From positions 132,311,080 through 132,375,079 of the forward strand of contig NC_080542.1 in the NCBI RefSeq assembly GCF_028640845.1: a stretch of DNA of 64,000 bases, in the 5' to 3' direction. The position numbers and the translations under genes were made by a program. The notes under the pieces were generated by a model that was not told where the DNA came from, did no database searches, and saw only the letters and a list, made by a program, of their open reading frames with translations. Of this stretch, positions 45,161-55,988 are shown piece by piece. Position 1 is the first letter of the stretch. Every line of letters begins with the position of its first letter. This DNA comes from Ahaetulla prasina (taxonomy: Eukaryota; Chordata; Lepidosauria; Squamata; Colubridae).

Positions 45161-45530
45161 TAGGAAGGTTGTCCCAGGGACTCTTCTGCTGGAACAATTT
45201 CTTCTCCCTTTCCTTCTTTTCAACAAGGAGCAAAAGCAAGGCCAAAGGAACGAACATGCCCTTTCTTGGATGCAACCCAAATGTACTTTTTCAAAAGGCA
45301 ACTGGACTTTCTGTTTTTTCTTTGAAGACATTTTGCTTCTCATCCAAGAATTTTCTTCAGCTCTGACCTTCCATTCTCCACCATCCAGTCAGAGCTGAAG
45401 AAGCTTCTTGGATGAGAAGCAAAAAATCTTCAAAGAGCCAGAAAGTCCAGTTGCCTCTTGAAAAAGCACATTTGGGACAACCATGACCTGGATGACCGAG
45501 AATCTCCATAGACATATAGATGCAACAATT
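45161..45530. repeat. Palindromic repeat, copy D
   Basis: Leader GGAAGGTTGTCCCAGGGACT and AACAAGGAGCAAAAGCAAGG as in copy A, then the arms TTTTGCTTCTCATCCAAGAA and AAGCTTCTTGGATGAGAAGC. It ends with GACCTGGATGACCGAGAATC. The fullest copy in the window. Confidence 0.88.
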
Positions 45531-46094
45531 TCTATTTTGCCCTACAGCCAATGAGTGAAGGCAATTTACAGTATGATATGTTCAATCAAACTAAAATAGG
45601 ACAATTCCCAATTAATTGCAGTGACAAACTTATGGAAATAACCCAGACCCGTCATCCATGCCAAAAGCTCTAAGGAACAACAAAAATGTTCTTGCATAAA
45701 TCATGCAAGGTGTTGGCTTTTTGTATCACAGGGACAAGGTGTTCCATGGTCTGAAGGCTGCAATCAAAATAGTGCAACTCAGGGCACTTAATCCTTTCAT
45801 CTTGCATGTGTTGATAACTTCAGCAAGCCCTTTATAGGATGAATACAAAAGATATGCTGATTCTGGACAAGAGTGATAGTCCATTAGGAATATGGATGCC
45901 TCTAGGATTTACAGGTTAAACCAGCACCATAAATCCTGCCCAGAATTATATTGATAGCCATGCAAAACTAAAGGATGGTAAAAAAAAAATGGAGCCAGGT
46001 TATTTGAAGGACTGTATTTTTCCAATTCACATACCTACCAGAGCAGAGAGGAAATATATGTTATGGGTCCTCTGTTAAGGAGATCCATCTAGTG
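45531..46094. other. No recognised feature
   Basis: No supported gene or repeat. Confidence 0.4.
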
Positions 46095-46366
46095 CAGTGA
46101 TGGTTACCTTTTTTGGTGCTGAGTGTCCAAAGAGTGTGCATGTGCCAGAAGCCCCAAAATGTAATACGTGCACCCTCCCAGCACATGTGCATGTGTCTCC
46201 CGTGCATGCACACGTGTCCCTGTGCACGCACACATATCCCCGTGCATGCACCCCACTCCCACAAGCATCTGCACCACCTCCCCATGCCCCATTTTGGCGT
46301 GGTAGAGCTGGGCTGGGGTGACGGCTGGTGTGCCTGCAGGGAGGGCTTTGCGTGCCTCCATCATGG
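46095..46366. mobile_element. hAT-like MITE (family B), 8-bp TSD
   Basis: Starts CAGTGATGGTTACC and ends near CCTCCATCATGG. The flanks ATCTAGTG (46087-46094) and ATCTAGTA (46367-46374) match at 7 of 8. The interior is CA- and CG-rich with GTGCATGCAC-like repeats, as in the copies at 23345 and 57573. Confidence 0.8.
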
Positions 46367-46665
46367 ATCTAGTATGACCAAGAAGAAGGGCCTTCTCCCT
46401 GGTCCCTCGCTGTAGAATACTATCACTGTGAAAATAAAACTGGCCCCCACCTTGACATTCTTTTGAAAGGCCCTGAAGACATGGTTTGGCCAGCAGGAGA
46501 CCCTAAGGTGATAGAAAGCCCATAAAGTGCTTGGTTTGATTGTTGTTGTGGGGAAGGGAAATTACTGTGTTTTATAGTGGGGTTTTATTTCTGTAAACTA
46601 CCCAGAGTCACTATGAGTGAGTTGGGCAACCAAATGAATTTTGAATAAATAAACAACAAATTCTG
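46367..46665 (+). pseudogene. Old L2-like LINE 3' end
   Basis: A very decayed C-terminus (about 46380-46490, KKGLLPG-like) precedes an end with CCCAGAGTCACTATGAGTGA, GTTGGGCAACCAAATGAATT and TTGAATAAATAAAC. More diverged than the three GC-rich L2 copies. Family assignment by its end only. Confidence 0.45.
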
Positions 46666-46686
46666 CTTCCTTGGACTGCTGTTTTT

Positions 46687-46701
46687 GGTCATATTTCAGC
46701 T
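46687..46701. repeat. L1 target-site duplication, left copy
   Basis: GGTCATATTTCAGCT, identical to 55989-56003. Confidence 0.93.
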
Positions 46702-47271
46702 GCTTCTTCTTCTTCTTTTTTTTAAAGTTTTATTTTTACAATCATATCAAATAATTCATCCAATGTACAGTTATATACAATTAGTCGGGCTTGTCCAGTC
46801 ACCACCCCCCTTTTTAACACTCTTCCCTCTTCTACCTTCTTTTACTTTCCAAACCTTCCTCTCCTTCTCGTATCTACATCCTCTCCTCCCTCCACCCTAC
46901 ACCTTCCTTCTCCCTCTTCTACCCCTCTTCCTTCCTCTTCTCCTCTTTCCTACCTCCTACTCTCTCTTTTCTCCCTCCCCACCGTTCTAAAATGGTAACT
47001 GGGCAGACCCAACCCTACATTAATTATATTTATACATCTTCAATAATCCCTGTACATTAACCATCACTCCATCTCTATCCTCAAACCCCCAGTTCCCTCC
47101 CCTTACCCCCACCCCCACCCCGACTTCCCAGAACAAAATGCAGGGTATCAAAACTAACAATCATAATCCAAAATAATTCCTAAATTATAATCTCTAGTCA
47201 CTCCACACTTAATCATACTCTCAATTCCCCTCTCCTTCAGAAATATATCTAATACAAAATATTTCCTAAAT
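46702..47271 (-). other. L1 3' UTR with polypurine tract and A-rich tail
   Basis: The plus strand at 46800-47110 is strongly pyrimidine-rich (e.g. CTTCCTTCTCCCTCTTCTAC), meaning the L1 sense strand has a long polypurine tract, a known feature of L1 3' UTRs. The sense end is A-rich with GAA units. Confidence 0.8.
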
Positions 47272-49607
47272 TTACTCATATGCTATTCGATATTTTTTTA
47301 TCTGATACTTATTTTGAATATAATCAATCCACATTTTCCATTCTAAAATATATTTTTCTTGTGTATAGTCTTTCAAATAAGCAGAGATTTTTGCCATTTC
47401 TGCCAGATTTGATACTTTGAGTGTCCATTCTTCAATTGTAGGTAATTCTTCTTTCTTCCAATATTGAGCAATCAAAAGTCTTGCGGCTGTTATTAAGTTC
47501 AAAATCAATTTAGTCTCTATAGCTGTACAATCCATAATTATTCCTAGTAGAAAGAACTGCAGAGTAAACTTAATCTTCTTTTTCAAAATATTCTGCATGA
47601 TCCACCATACTTTAATCCAAAATGCTTTAACTTTTTTACAAGTCCACCATATATGGTAATAAGTGGCATCTTCACAATCGCATCTCCAACATTTAGCCTG
47701 TACATTAGGATACATACATGACAACTTTTTGGGGTCTAAATGCCATCTGTAAAACATCTTATAAAAATTTTCTCTCATATTTTGCGCTTGTGTAAATTTA
47801 ACATTCCTCACCCAAATTCTTTCCCAAGTTTCCAACATTATTGGTTGCTGAAAATTTTGTGCCCACTTAATCATACAATCCTTAACCAGTTCAGTCTCTG
47901 AGTCTATTTCTACTAATACATTATACAACCTCTTAATATGCTGTTGGCCTTGATCTCTCATTTGTTTTAACAAATTATCCTCAGTTTGCTTACCACCTAT
48001 TTTTTGATCTAGTTTCCATCTAGCTTGTAATTGTCCATATTGGAACCATGTATAATTTTTCCCTTCTTCCCCCATCTTTTCTCTGGATTTTAATTGTAAT
48101 TCCCCCTTTTCCATACAAAGAAGTTCTTTATAGGTAACTACCTCCATCTTTTGATATATATTTATATTTTCTATCATGTGTCTCGGGATTGCCCATATTG
48201 GAATCTTTCCATCTAATTTATATTGATATTTCCTCCAGACCCTCAATAATGCATTTCTAATTATATTATTTTTAAATATTTTATCTACTTTCTTATCATA
48301 TAATAAATAGGCATGCCACCCATATAACAAACCATAACCTTCTATATTCAAAACTCTTTCCTCAGTCAAATTAATCCAATCAGTAATTAATGATAAGACA
48401 ACTGCTTCATAATACAATTTTAAATTAGGCATTTTAAAAAAAACCCTTTCCCTTATATCCTGCATTATTTTTAATTTTATTCTTGGCTTTTTGCCCATCC
48501 ATACAGAGTTACAAAGTTAACCCCCTTTTGCCATTCCTGTAATTTGATGTCATTCTTAAGCACCGGTATCATTTGAAACAAAAATAGAAACCTGGGCAAA
48601 ACATTCATTTTTATAGCCGCTATTCTTCCCAACAGGGATAGTTGTAACTTCTTCCAACTCTCCATTTCTTTCCATACCTTCTGCCACAATACCTCATAAT
48701 TATTTTTGTATAATTTGACATTTGAAGCTGTAATATATATTCCTAAATATTTAACCTTTTTAACGATTTCAAAACCTGTAGTTCTTTCTAACTCTTCTTT
48801 TTGTTGTATATTCATATTTTTAGTTATCATCTTTGTCTTTTGCTGATTCACCTTAAATCCAGATACTTTGCCGTACTGACCAATTATATCTTTTAAACCA
48901 GTAGCTGAGTATATTGCTTGAGATACAGTAACAACCAAGTCATCTGCAAAAGCTCTTAATCTGTAATCTTGATGTTTAACTCTAATTCCCTTTTTTTCCA
49001 ATTTTAAAAGTTTCTGTTAACCCACCATTTACTATTATTTGTGCTGTTTGCTTCTGATATATTGCTTTAATTGCATGGATAAAATAATCCCCAAATTGCA
49101 TTTTTTCTATTACTTTAAATAAAAACTGTCAATCCAATCTATCAAAAGCTTTTTCAGCATCCAAAAAAAAGAACGCCGCTGAGACTTGGTTGTTTCGTTC
49201 CAAATATTCAAGTAAATTTACAATTTGCCTCACATTATATCTCATCTGCCTACCCTTAATAAATCCTGACTCATCATTATGAATTATTTGATTCATCACT
49301 GGCATTAATCTATTAGCAAGTATCTTGGCAAATATCTTATAATCAGTATTTAAAAATGATATAGGCCTATAATTCTCTGCTTTAATACCATCTCGATCTT
49401 CCTTCGGTATTAACGAAATAAAGGCTGTCCTCCATGAAGGGGGAACATCTCCTCCTATTTGAATTTTATTAAATAACACTTTAAGTGGTTCAACCATCTC
49501 ATTTTGTAAATTTTTATAATAAACAGCTGTTAAACCATCTGTACCTGGTGCTTTACCGATTTTAAGTTGCTTAATTGCTAACAAAATTTCCTCTGAAGTA
49601 ATTAATT
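47272..49607 (-). pseudogene. L1 ORF2: reverse transcriptase and C-terminus
   Basis: Sense order: IKQLKIGKAPGTDGLT and ENYRPISFLN (RT start), FIKGRQMRYNVRQIV, FFFLDAEKAFDRLD (first catalytic Asp), a TGA where W is expected just after FDRLD (about 49130), then FADDLVV with the YADD-type pair in the next frame (48477-49001). The C-terminal frame (47272-48498) has GKKPRIKLK and a Cys/His segment CWRCDCEDATYYHIWWTC. Between TETFKI and KKGIRVK (about 49010) the expected RQGCPLSP box is missing, with a frameshift at an A-run, so the enzyme is inactive. Another frameshift is near 48515. Confidence 0.9.
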
Positions 49608-51090
49608 CTAGACCCATTCCAGTCCGGCTTTCGACCCGGATACAGCACGGAAACAGCTTTGGTCGCATTGGTAGATGACCTCTGGCGGGCCAGGGACAGG
49701 GGGTACTCCTCTGCCCTGGTCCTATTAGATCTCTCAGCGGCTTTTGATACCATCGACCATGGTATCCTGCTGCACCGGTTGGGGGGATTGGGAGTGGGAG
49801 GCACCGTGTATCAGTGGTTCTCCTCCTATCTCTCCGACCGGTCGCAGACGGTGTTGACAGGGGGGCAGAGGTCGGCCGCGAGGTGCCTCACTTGTGGGGT
49901 CCCGCAGGGGTCGATTCTCTCGCCCCTGCTGTTCAACATCTATATGAAGCCGCTGGGTGAGATCATCAGTGGCTTCGGGGTGAGATACCAACAGTACGCT
50001 GATGACACCCAGCTGTACTTTTCCACCCCGGGCCACCCCAATGAAGTTGTTGAAGTGCTGTCCCGGTGTTTGGAAGCCGTACGGGTCTGGATGGGGAGAA
50101 ACAGGCTCAAGCTTAATCCCTCCAAGACGGAGTGGCTGTGGATGCCGGCATCCCGATTCAGTCAACTGCAACCGCGGTTGACTGTTGGAGGCGAGTTATT
50201 GGCCCCAAAGGATAGGGTGCGCAACTTAGGTGTCCTCCTGGATGACCGGCTGTCGTTTGAAGATCATTTGACGGCCGTCTCCAGGAGGGCCTTCCACCAG
50301 GTCCGCCTGGTTCGGCAGTTGCGCCCCTTCCTTGATCGGGATGCCTTGTGCACAGTCACTCACGTGCTCGTTACCTCTCGCTTGGATTATTGTAATGCTC
50401 TCTACATGGGGCTCCCCTTGAAGTGCGCTCGGAGGCTTCAGTTAGTCCAGAATGCAGCTGCGCGGGTGATAGAGGGAGCTTCGCGTAGCTCCCACGTAAC
50501 ACCGCTCCTGCGCAGACTGCACTGGCTACCTGTGGCCTTCCGAGTGCACTTTAAGGTGTTGGTTACGACCTTTAAAGCACTCCATGGCTTAGGGCCTGGG
50601 TACTTACGGGACCGCCTGCTGTTACCATATGCCTCCCACCGACCCGTACGCTCTCACAGAGAGGGACTTCTCAGGGTGCCGTCCGCCAAACAATGTCGGC
50701 TGGCGGGCCCCCCAGGGAAGGCCTTCTGTGGGGGCTCCCACACTTTGGAACGAGCTTCCCCCAAGCTTACGTCAAATACCTGACCTTCGGACTTTCCGCC
50801 GCGAACTGAAGACATACCTTTTTATTCGCGCAGGGCTGGCCTAAATTTTAAATTTTATATTTTAAATTTTAAATTACATAAATTTTATCGATTTTAAATT
50901 TTCTATTAATTTTAAATGGGGTTTGGTTTTATAAATTTTAAGGTTCTAGGCTAATTATAATAAGTTTTTTAATTCGTATTTTATATTGTATATTGTGGTG
51001 TTTTGTATTTTATTGTTGCCTGTACACCACCCTGAGTCCTTCGGGAGAAGGGCGGCATAAAAATCAAATAAATAAATAAATAAATAAATA
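49608..51090 (+). mobile_element. L2 LINE insertion 1 in the L1
   Basis: Plus-strand L2, 5' truncated (starts CTAGACCCATTCCAGTCC) with an AAATA tail at 51066-51090. The L1 frame reads on across it: QREELNQ on the one side and LITSEEI on the other. A TAATT-type short duplication is possible but blurred by the tail. Confidence 0.9.
49659..50844 (+). pseudogene. L2 reverse transcriptase, frameshifted near C-terminus
   Basis: The first frame (49659-50783) has LLDLSAAFDTIDH, GVPQGSILSPLLFNIYM, QQYADDTQLYFSTP (YADD) and RLDYCNALYMGLPL. About 50700 the frame changes, and the end SVGAPTLWNELPPSLRQIPD lies in the frame 50629-50844. Only one shift over the whole length, so the copy is fairly young. 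The N-terminal endonuclease is lost. Confidence 0.9.
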
Positions 51091-51735
51091 ATTGATTAAG
51101 TTCTTCTCTTTGATTTTCTGTAAACTCACAAATATTTTGTTGTTGTAAATATCTTTCTATCTCTGTATCATCAATCATATCCCTAGTATATAACTTACTA
51201 TAATACTCTAAAAATGCTTTTTTAATCAAATTCTTTTGATAAACTTCCTTACCCCTATATTCTATTTTATCAATCGTTCGTGATTTCTGTTTTTTCCTTA
51301 TTAAATAGGCAAGCCATCTTCCTGGCTTATTGGCATTATTAAACGTATTATGTTTTACATATTGTAAATTAATTGCTACTTGATCTGCCATCAACATGTT
51401 AAACTGACCTCTTAATATATTTATTGATTCTTTTATTTTACTATTTCCTGGGCTATTTATCAATAACTGTTCTTTCTTTTTAATTTCCTCTTCCAATTCC
51501 TTTTTCTTTTTCTGCAATTTATTTTTATATTTAATATTCATTTGTATAAAATTTCCTCTCATATAAGCCTTACTAGCATCCCAAATCATCTCTATAGATG
51601 TTTCTTTTTTCATATTCATAATAAAAAATTCTTTCATTTGCTTTTTACATTCATTTACATTTTGTTCATATTTAAACAAATTCTCATTCAACCTCCATGA
51701 TCTCCTAGCCTCCTTTTCCCGATCAAATTCAATCC
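51091..51735 (-). pseudogene. L1 ORF2: segment between endonuclease and RT
   Basis: The minus strand between the two L2 insertions reads EFDREKEARRSWRLN, SKAYMRGNFIQMNIKYKNK, KPGRWLAYLIRKKQKSR and FLEYYSKLYTRD, the L1 linker between endonuclease and RT. A 3-codon LLI pattern and a Lys/Glu-rich coil (KKKKELEEEIKKKEQ) are visible. Still open over its whole length. Confidence 0.88.
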
Positions 51736-53498
51736 GAGGACATGGACAGGTTGCTGGGTAGGCTGAATGCCACCACATGTTTACTGGACCTGTGTCCCTC
51801 CTGGTTGGTGCTGGCCGCACAGGATGTGACACGAGGCTGGCTCCAGGGGCTTACAAATGCTTCTTTGTTGGAGGGGGTCTTTCCGGCCGCCTTGAAAGAG
51901 GCGGTGGTGAGGCCTCTCCTCAAGAAGCCTTCCCTGGACCCAGCTGTGTTAGGTAATTATCGTCCGGTCTCCAACCTTCGCTTTGCGGCGAAGGTTGTAG
52001 AGAGTGTGGTGGCATGTCAGCTTCCCCGGTACCTGGAGGAAACCGTCTATCTGGACCCGTTCCAGTCCGGTTTCCGGCCCAGTTACAGCACCGAGACGGC
52101 TTTGGTCACGTTGGTGGATGATCTCTGGAGGGCCAGGGATAGGGGTTATTCCTCTGCCTTGGTCCTATTAGACCTCTCAGCGGCTTTTGATACCATTGAC
52201 CATGGTATCCTGCTGCACCGGTTGGAGGGATTGGGAGTGGGAGGCACCATTTATCGGTGGTTCTCCTCCTATCTCTCCGATCGGTCGCAGACGGTGTTGA
52301 CGGGGGGGCAGAGGTCGGCCCCGAGACGCCTCACTTGTGGGGTGCCTCAGGGGTCGATTCTCTCTCCCCTCTTGTTCAACATCTATATGAAGCTGCTGGA
52401 TGAGATCATCAGTGGTTTCGGTGTGAGGTACCAGCTGTACGCTGACGACACTCAGCTGTACTTTTCCACACCGGACCACCCCAACGAAGCTATCGAGATG
52501 TTGTCCCGGTGTCTGGAAGCTGTACGGGTCTGGATGGGGAGAAACAGGCTCAAGCTCAATCCCTCCAAGACGGAGTGGCTGTGGATGCCGGCATCCCGGT
52601 ACAGTCAGCTGCAGCCTCGGCTGACTGTTGGGGGCGAGTCATTGGCCCCAATGGAGAGGGTACGCAACTTGGGCGTTCTCCTGGATGGACGGCTGTCTTT
52701 TGAAGATCACTTGACGGCCGTCTCCAGGAGAGCCTTTCACCAGGTCCGCCTGGTCCACCAGTTGCGTCCCTTTCTGGACCGGGATGCCTTATGCACAGTC
52801 ACTCATGCTCTCGTGACATCTCACCTGGACTACTGCAATGCTCTCTACATGGGGCTCCCCTTGAGGAGCACCTGGAGACTCCAGGTAGTTCAGAATGCGG
52901 CTGCACGGGTGATAGAGGGAGCCACCCTCCTGCGCAGACTGCACTGGCTACCTGTGGTTTTCCGGGTGCGCTTCAAGGTTTTGGTAATGATCTTCAAAGC
53001 GCTCCATGGCATAGGTCTGGGTTACTTACGGGACCGTCTACTGCCACCGAATGCCTCCCACCGGCCCGTGCGCTCTCACAGGGAGGGACTCCTCAGGGTG
53101 CCGTCGGCCAGGCAGTGCCGACTGGCGATGCCCAGGGGAAAGGCCTTTTCTGTGGGGGCTCCCACCCTCTGGAATGAGCTTCCCCCAGGACTTCGTCAAC
53201 TTCCTGACCTTCGGACCTTCCTCCACGAGCTCAAGACACATCTATTTATTTGCGCAGGACTGGACTAGATTTTTTTAAAAAAATTTAAATTTTAAATGTC
53301 TAAATTTTAGATTTGGTTTTAAATTGGGTTTTATTGTTTATATGTCTATTTTAAATTTTTGCCTATATAATAAGTTTTTTAGATGAATGTTTTACTTTGT
53401 ATATTTATGTGTTTTTATATGGCTGTACACCGCCCTGAGTCCCTAGGGAGATAGGGCGGTATAAAAGTACGAATAAATAAATAAAAATAAATAAATAA
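51736..53498 (+). mobile_element. L2 LINE insertion 2 in the L1
   Basis: Plus-strand L2 beginning GAGGACATGGACAGG and ending in an AAATAAAT tail at 53470-53498. AATCC flanks it at 51731-51735 and 53499-53503, a 5-bp target-site duplication. It splits the L1 between the SDHSPVWI and EFDREKEA segments. Confidence 0.92.
51742..53268 (+). CDS. L2 reverse transcriptase, intact 508-codon frame (5' truncated)
   Basis: Reading from the first ATG, about 508 residues without interruption. NYRPVSN (72-78), LLDLSAAFD (142-150), GVPQGSILSP (200-209) and YADD (233-236) are the RT palm motifs; LDYCNALYMGLPL follows, and the end is SVGAPTLWNELPPGLRQLPD and FICAGLD before TAG. RT reverse-transcribes the element RNA at the nicked target. 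The family's N-terminal endonuclease is absent, so it would not move alone. The open frame suggests a recent insertion. The ATG is simply the first in the frame; the real start is lost. Confidence 0.85.
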   Translation: MDRLLGRLNATTCLLDLCPSWLVLAAQDVTRGWLQGLTNASLLEGVFPAALKEAVVRPLLKKPSLDPAVLGNYRPVSNLRFAAKVVESVVACQLPRYLEETVYLDPFQSGFRPSYSTETALVTLVDDLWRARDRGYSSALVLLDLSAAFDTIDHGILLHRLEGLGVGGTIYRWFSSYLSDRSQTVLTGGQRSAPRRLTCGVPQGSILSPLLFNIYMKLLDEIISGFGVRYQLYADDTQLYFSTPDHPNEAIEMLSRCLEAVRVWMGRNRLKLNPSKTEWLWMPASRYSQLQPRLTVGGESLAPMERVRNLGVLLDGRLSFEDHLTAVSRRAFHQVRLVHQLRPFLDRDALCTVTHALVTSHLDYCNALYMGLPLRSTWRLQVVQNAAARVIEGATLLRRLHWLPVVFRVRFKVLVMIFKALHGIGLGYLRDRLLPPNASHRPVRSHREGLLRVPSARQCRLAMPRGKAFSVGAPTLWNELPPGLRQLPDLRTFLHELKTHLFICAGLD

Positions 53499-54191
53499 AA
53501 TCCAAACCGGACTATGATCAGATAGAGTTCTTGAACAAATCTTAATCTTCTTCACTCTAGAGTACAAATCATTAGAAATCAAAATAAAATCAATCCTCGA
53601 AAATGATTGATGCCTGTCAGAAAAGAAGGTAAAATCCCTCTCTTCTGTATTATGTTCTCTCCAAATATCTCTTAATTCCAAGTCCTCCATCATTTCAAAA
53701 AAAGCCTTTGGTAATTTCGCCCGGCTTGACATTTTCCTTAAACTTTTTTTGTCTTTTTGAGTATCCAACACACCATTCCAATCACCCATTAATATATATG
53801 ATTTATAATCCCAAAATACTATTCTTTTATGTAAAAACTTGAAAAAATTTTCTTGTTGTTGATTCGGAGCATAAACTCCTATTAATAATATCTTCTTTCC
53901 CTCCAACAAAAGTTCAATAGCAATGTATCTTCCTTGCTTATCCACCTCAATTAATTTTGCTGATATATCCTTCTTTATATATATAACTAAACCGTTTTTT
54001 TTTTCCAAAGAGGAGGCAACAAAATGTACTCCCAGTTTTGAGTTTATCAAATATTTCTGGTCTAAAGATCTAATATGTGTTTCTTGTAAACAGGTAATGT
54101 CATTTTTAAATTGTTTCAAATAATGAAATACTTTCCTTCTCTTCTGTGAATTCAAACCATTAACATTCCAAGATAATAGTTTAATTGCCAT
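53499..54191 (-). pseudogene. L1 ORF2: N-terminal endonuclease domain
   Basis: Sense start ATGGCAATTAAACTAT at 54191. Residues (approximate): LLSWNVNGLN 5-14, CLQETH 34-39 (catalytic Glu), YAPNQQ 107-112, GDWNG 136-140, SRIDF 198-202 and SDHSPV 224-229 (catalytic Asp/His). All the usual APE-type catalytic residues are present and the frame is open until the L2 insertion cuts it after VWI. The enzyme nicks target DNA. It overlaps the ORF1 end by 11 bp. Confidence 0.92.
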
Positions 54192-55350
54192 TATCGGCCA
54201 AAGGAAACTTTTGGAACACTAGCCGCAGATAACATTTTGCTTTAGGCCTTGCTCCTCCCACTGTTTCCGTTGTAGTAGTTGCCAGTTGTTGTTGTGCCTT
54301 CATCTCTTGTTCCTTGCGTTTAGCAGCAGCTCTTGTCAGCCTTTGTTCTTTTGAATCTGAACCCGTCGTAGGTATTTCCAACACTTGTAATAAATCTTCT
54401 TCCATCACAATCTGTTCTTGTACCTGCTTCACTTTTCTTTCCTTCACTTCAGCCTCCCTTCTTCTAGCTTCCAATGGGGGAAGACTTCCAACTTTTAATG
54501 CCTCAACATAAAATTCTCTTGCTTTTCCAACTGTATTGAGACGATGTACTTTCTCTGCATAATATACTATTATACCAGTTGGGATATCCCATCTATATTC
54601 AATCTGACATTTTTTAAGTTCATTCACCAGGAAGGCAAATTCCTTCCTAGCCCTGAACATTTTTGGTGGAATTTCCTTTAATATTAAAATATCTTGACCA
54701 GCAACCTGAATCTTCTCCCCCTTATATGAGGCTTGCAGAATCTGTTTTCTCACTGTTCTGCTTGTAAAATAAATAACAACATCCCTTGGCAACTTTTTTT
54801 GCCTTGCTATCCAAGAATTCACACGATATATTTTATCAATTTGATAAGCCACATCTGCTGGACGAGCTGCTAATATCTCAGCAAATACTTCAGAAAAAAT
54901 TTCCCTTAAATTCTCTTCTTTATTTTCATTCAAGCCACGGATTCTTAGAGCAAATTCCATATTTCTATATTGTATCAAAACTATTTCATCATCTGTTTTT
55001 TCCATTTTACTTTGAAATTCAGCCATTTTATTTTCTAATTTTGAATTATGTTGCTTAATTTCTTCAACTTCCTCTTCTAATAAAATCACATTTGTTGCCA
55101 AACTTTGTACTGCAATTACAAATCCTTCTTTAACTTCTTTATTTCCCACTTGAATTTCTAATATCTGCTCTTTCATTTCAGACATCTCATCAGTTATTAC
55201 TTTAAATTTTTCTTGTATAAAGTCTTTTAAATTCTCTTGTAACGCCTCTAAATTCAATGTTCTAGTCTCTGCTGTATGAGCTGGAGAGGCACCAGCTGAT
55301 GAAATTCCAGAGCCCTTTGTTACAGTAGACTTTAATTGTTTGGCTGCCAT
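54181..55350 (-). CDS. L1 ORF1 protein (RNA-binding)
   Basis: An open frame of 389 residues, normal length for L1 ORF1p. Start MAAKQLKSTV, then a helical coiled-coil-like region (about 35-125, LEEEVEEIKQHNSKLENKM), the RRM-type segment (LRIRGLNE 135-142 and DVVIYFTS 190-197) and the C-terminal domain (KMFRARKEFAFLVNEL, GIIVYYAEKVHRLNT). An extra Glu/Lys/Gln-rich tail follows. It acts as a trimeric RNA chaperone in the L1 particle (known of the family). No internal stop. Upstream ATG context is AGAAGATGG. Ends NGN, TAA, overlapping the ORF2 start by 11 bp. Confidence 0.9.
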   Translation of the reverse strand: MAAKQLKSTVTKGSGISSAGASPAHTAETRTLNLEALQENLKDFIQEKFKVITDEMSEMKEQILEIQVGNKEVKEGFVIAVQSLATNVILLEEEVEEIKQHNSKLENKMAEFQSKMEKTDDEIVLIQYRNMEFALRIRGLNENKEENLREIFSEVFAEILAARPADVAYQIDKIYRVNSWIARQKKLPRDVVIYFTSRTVRKQILQASYKGEKIQVAGQDILILKEIPPKMFRARKEFAFLVNELKKCQIEYRWDIPTGIIVYYAEKVHRLNTVGKAREFYVEALKVGSLPPLEARRREAEVKERKVKQVQEQIVMEEDLLQVLEIPTTGSDSKEQRLTRAAAKRKEQEMKAQQQLATTTTETVGGARPKAKCYLRLVFQKFPLADNGN

Positions 55351-55988
55351 CTTCTATAAAATTATTTATTTATTTCCAACTTAATATTCACTTTAAATCT
55401 TCTTAACCTCTGAGAAACACAGTCTTTTAAAGCAATATTTAAAAATCTCCCCTAGATTCTATCAGCAGGCAGCAAAGAGTTAAAGAGTTAAAGTAGCAAA
55501 TAACATGCAATTTACCAGCAGCAGACGGCAAATGCTAAAAGTATCACTTTCGCTTTCCACTCGTTAGCTTGTTAACAATTCGCCTCCATTTTCTTGCTGT
55601 TTTCAAGCTTGTTACAAAGTAACGGGGAATTGGCTTGGCTACTTGCATAAAGTTCTCCCACTTTCATTCTGTCCGGTATAATCCTTTATTGTCCAAAATA
55701 AATCTCGGTGTTTGGTCGTGGTGATTGGTTCCGCCAAAGCAGAAAAATCCTCTGATCTGGAGTACTTCGGGTTGCTGGAGGGAACTTAACCCTTCAAACC
55801 CCTTTTTTCTCAGGGGCTTTAGGGAAATTCTACCTCTGCCCTCAGCTCACCATCTCTTCTTCTCCCAAAGAGAGGGTTTTTCGAACCGCTGGACAGCAGA
55901 TTTAAGCTGTCCTAGCGATTCCACATAATCCAAAGGTTGGTGATCATAAAGATCACTGCCATCACCTACAGTGCCAAACAGGAAGTCC
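55351..55988 (-). promoter_or_regulatory. L1 5' UTR / internal promoter region
   Basis: About 640 bp between the element's 5' end (TSD at 55989) and ORF1. Sense sequence begins GGACTTCCTGTTTGGCACTG. It should contain the internal RNA polymerase II promoter, but I see no decisive motif. An AAGATGGC-like sequence overlaps the ORF1 start and resembles YY1 sites of mammalian L1, though this may be chance. Confidence 0.65.

Larger units (their letters stand above)
46702..55988 (-). mobile_element. Full-length L1 retrotransposon with two nested L2s
   Basis: The element runs on the minus strand from a 5' end at 55988 to an A-rich tail at 46702-46725 (plus strand: GCTTCTTCTTCTTC, then T-run). Both edges carry the same 15 bp GGTCATATTTCAGCT. 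Removing the L2 insertions at 49608-51090 and 51736-53498 leaves about 6.0 kb, the length of a complete L1. Order from the 5' end: 5' UTR, ORF1, ORF2 (endonuclease, linker, RT, C-terminus), 3' UTR. ORF2 is broken, so it cannot move by itself. Confidence 0.93.
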
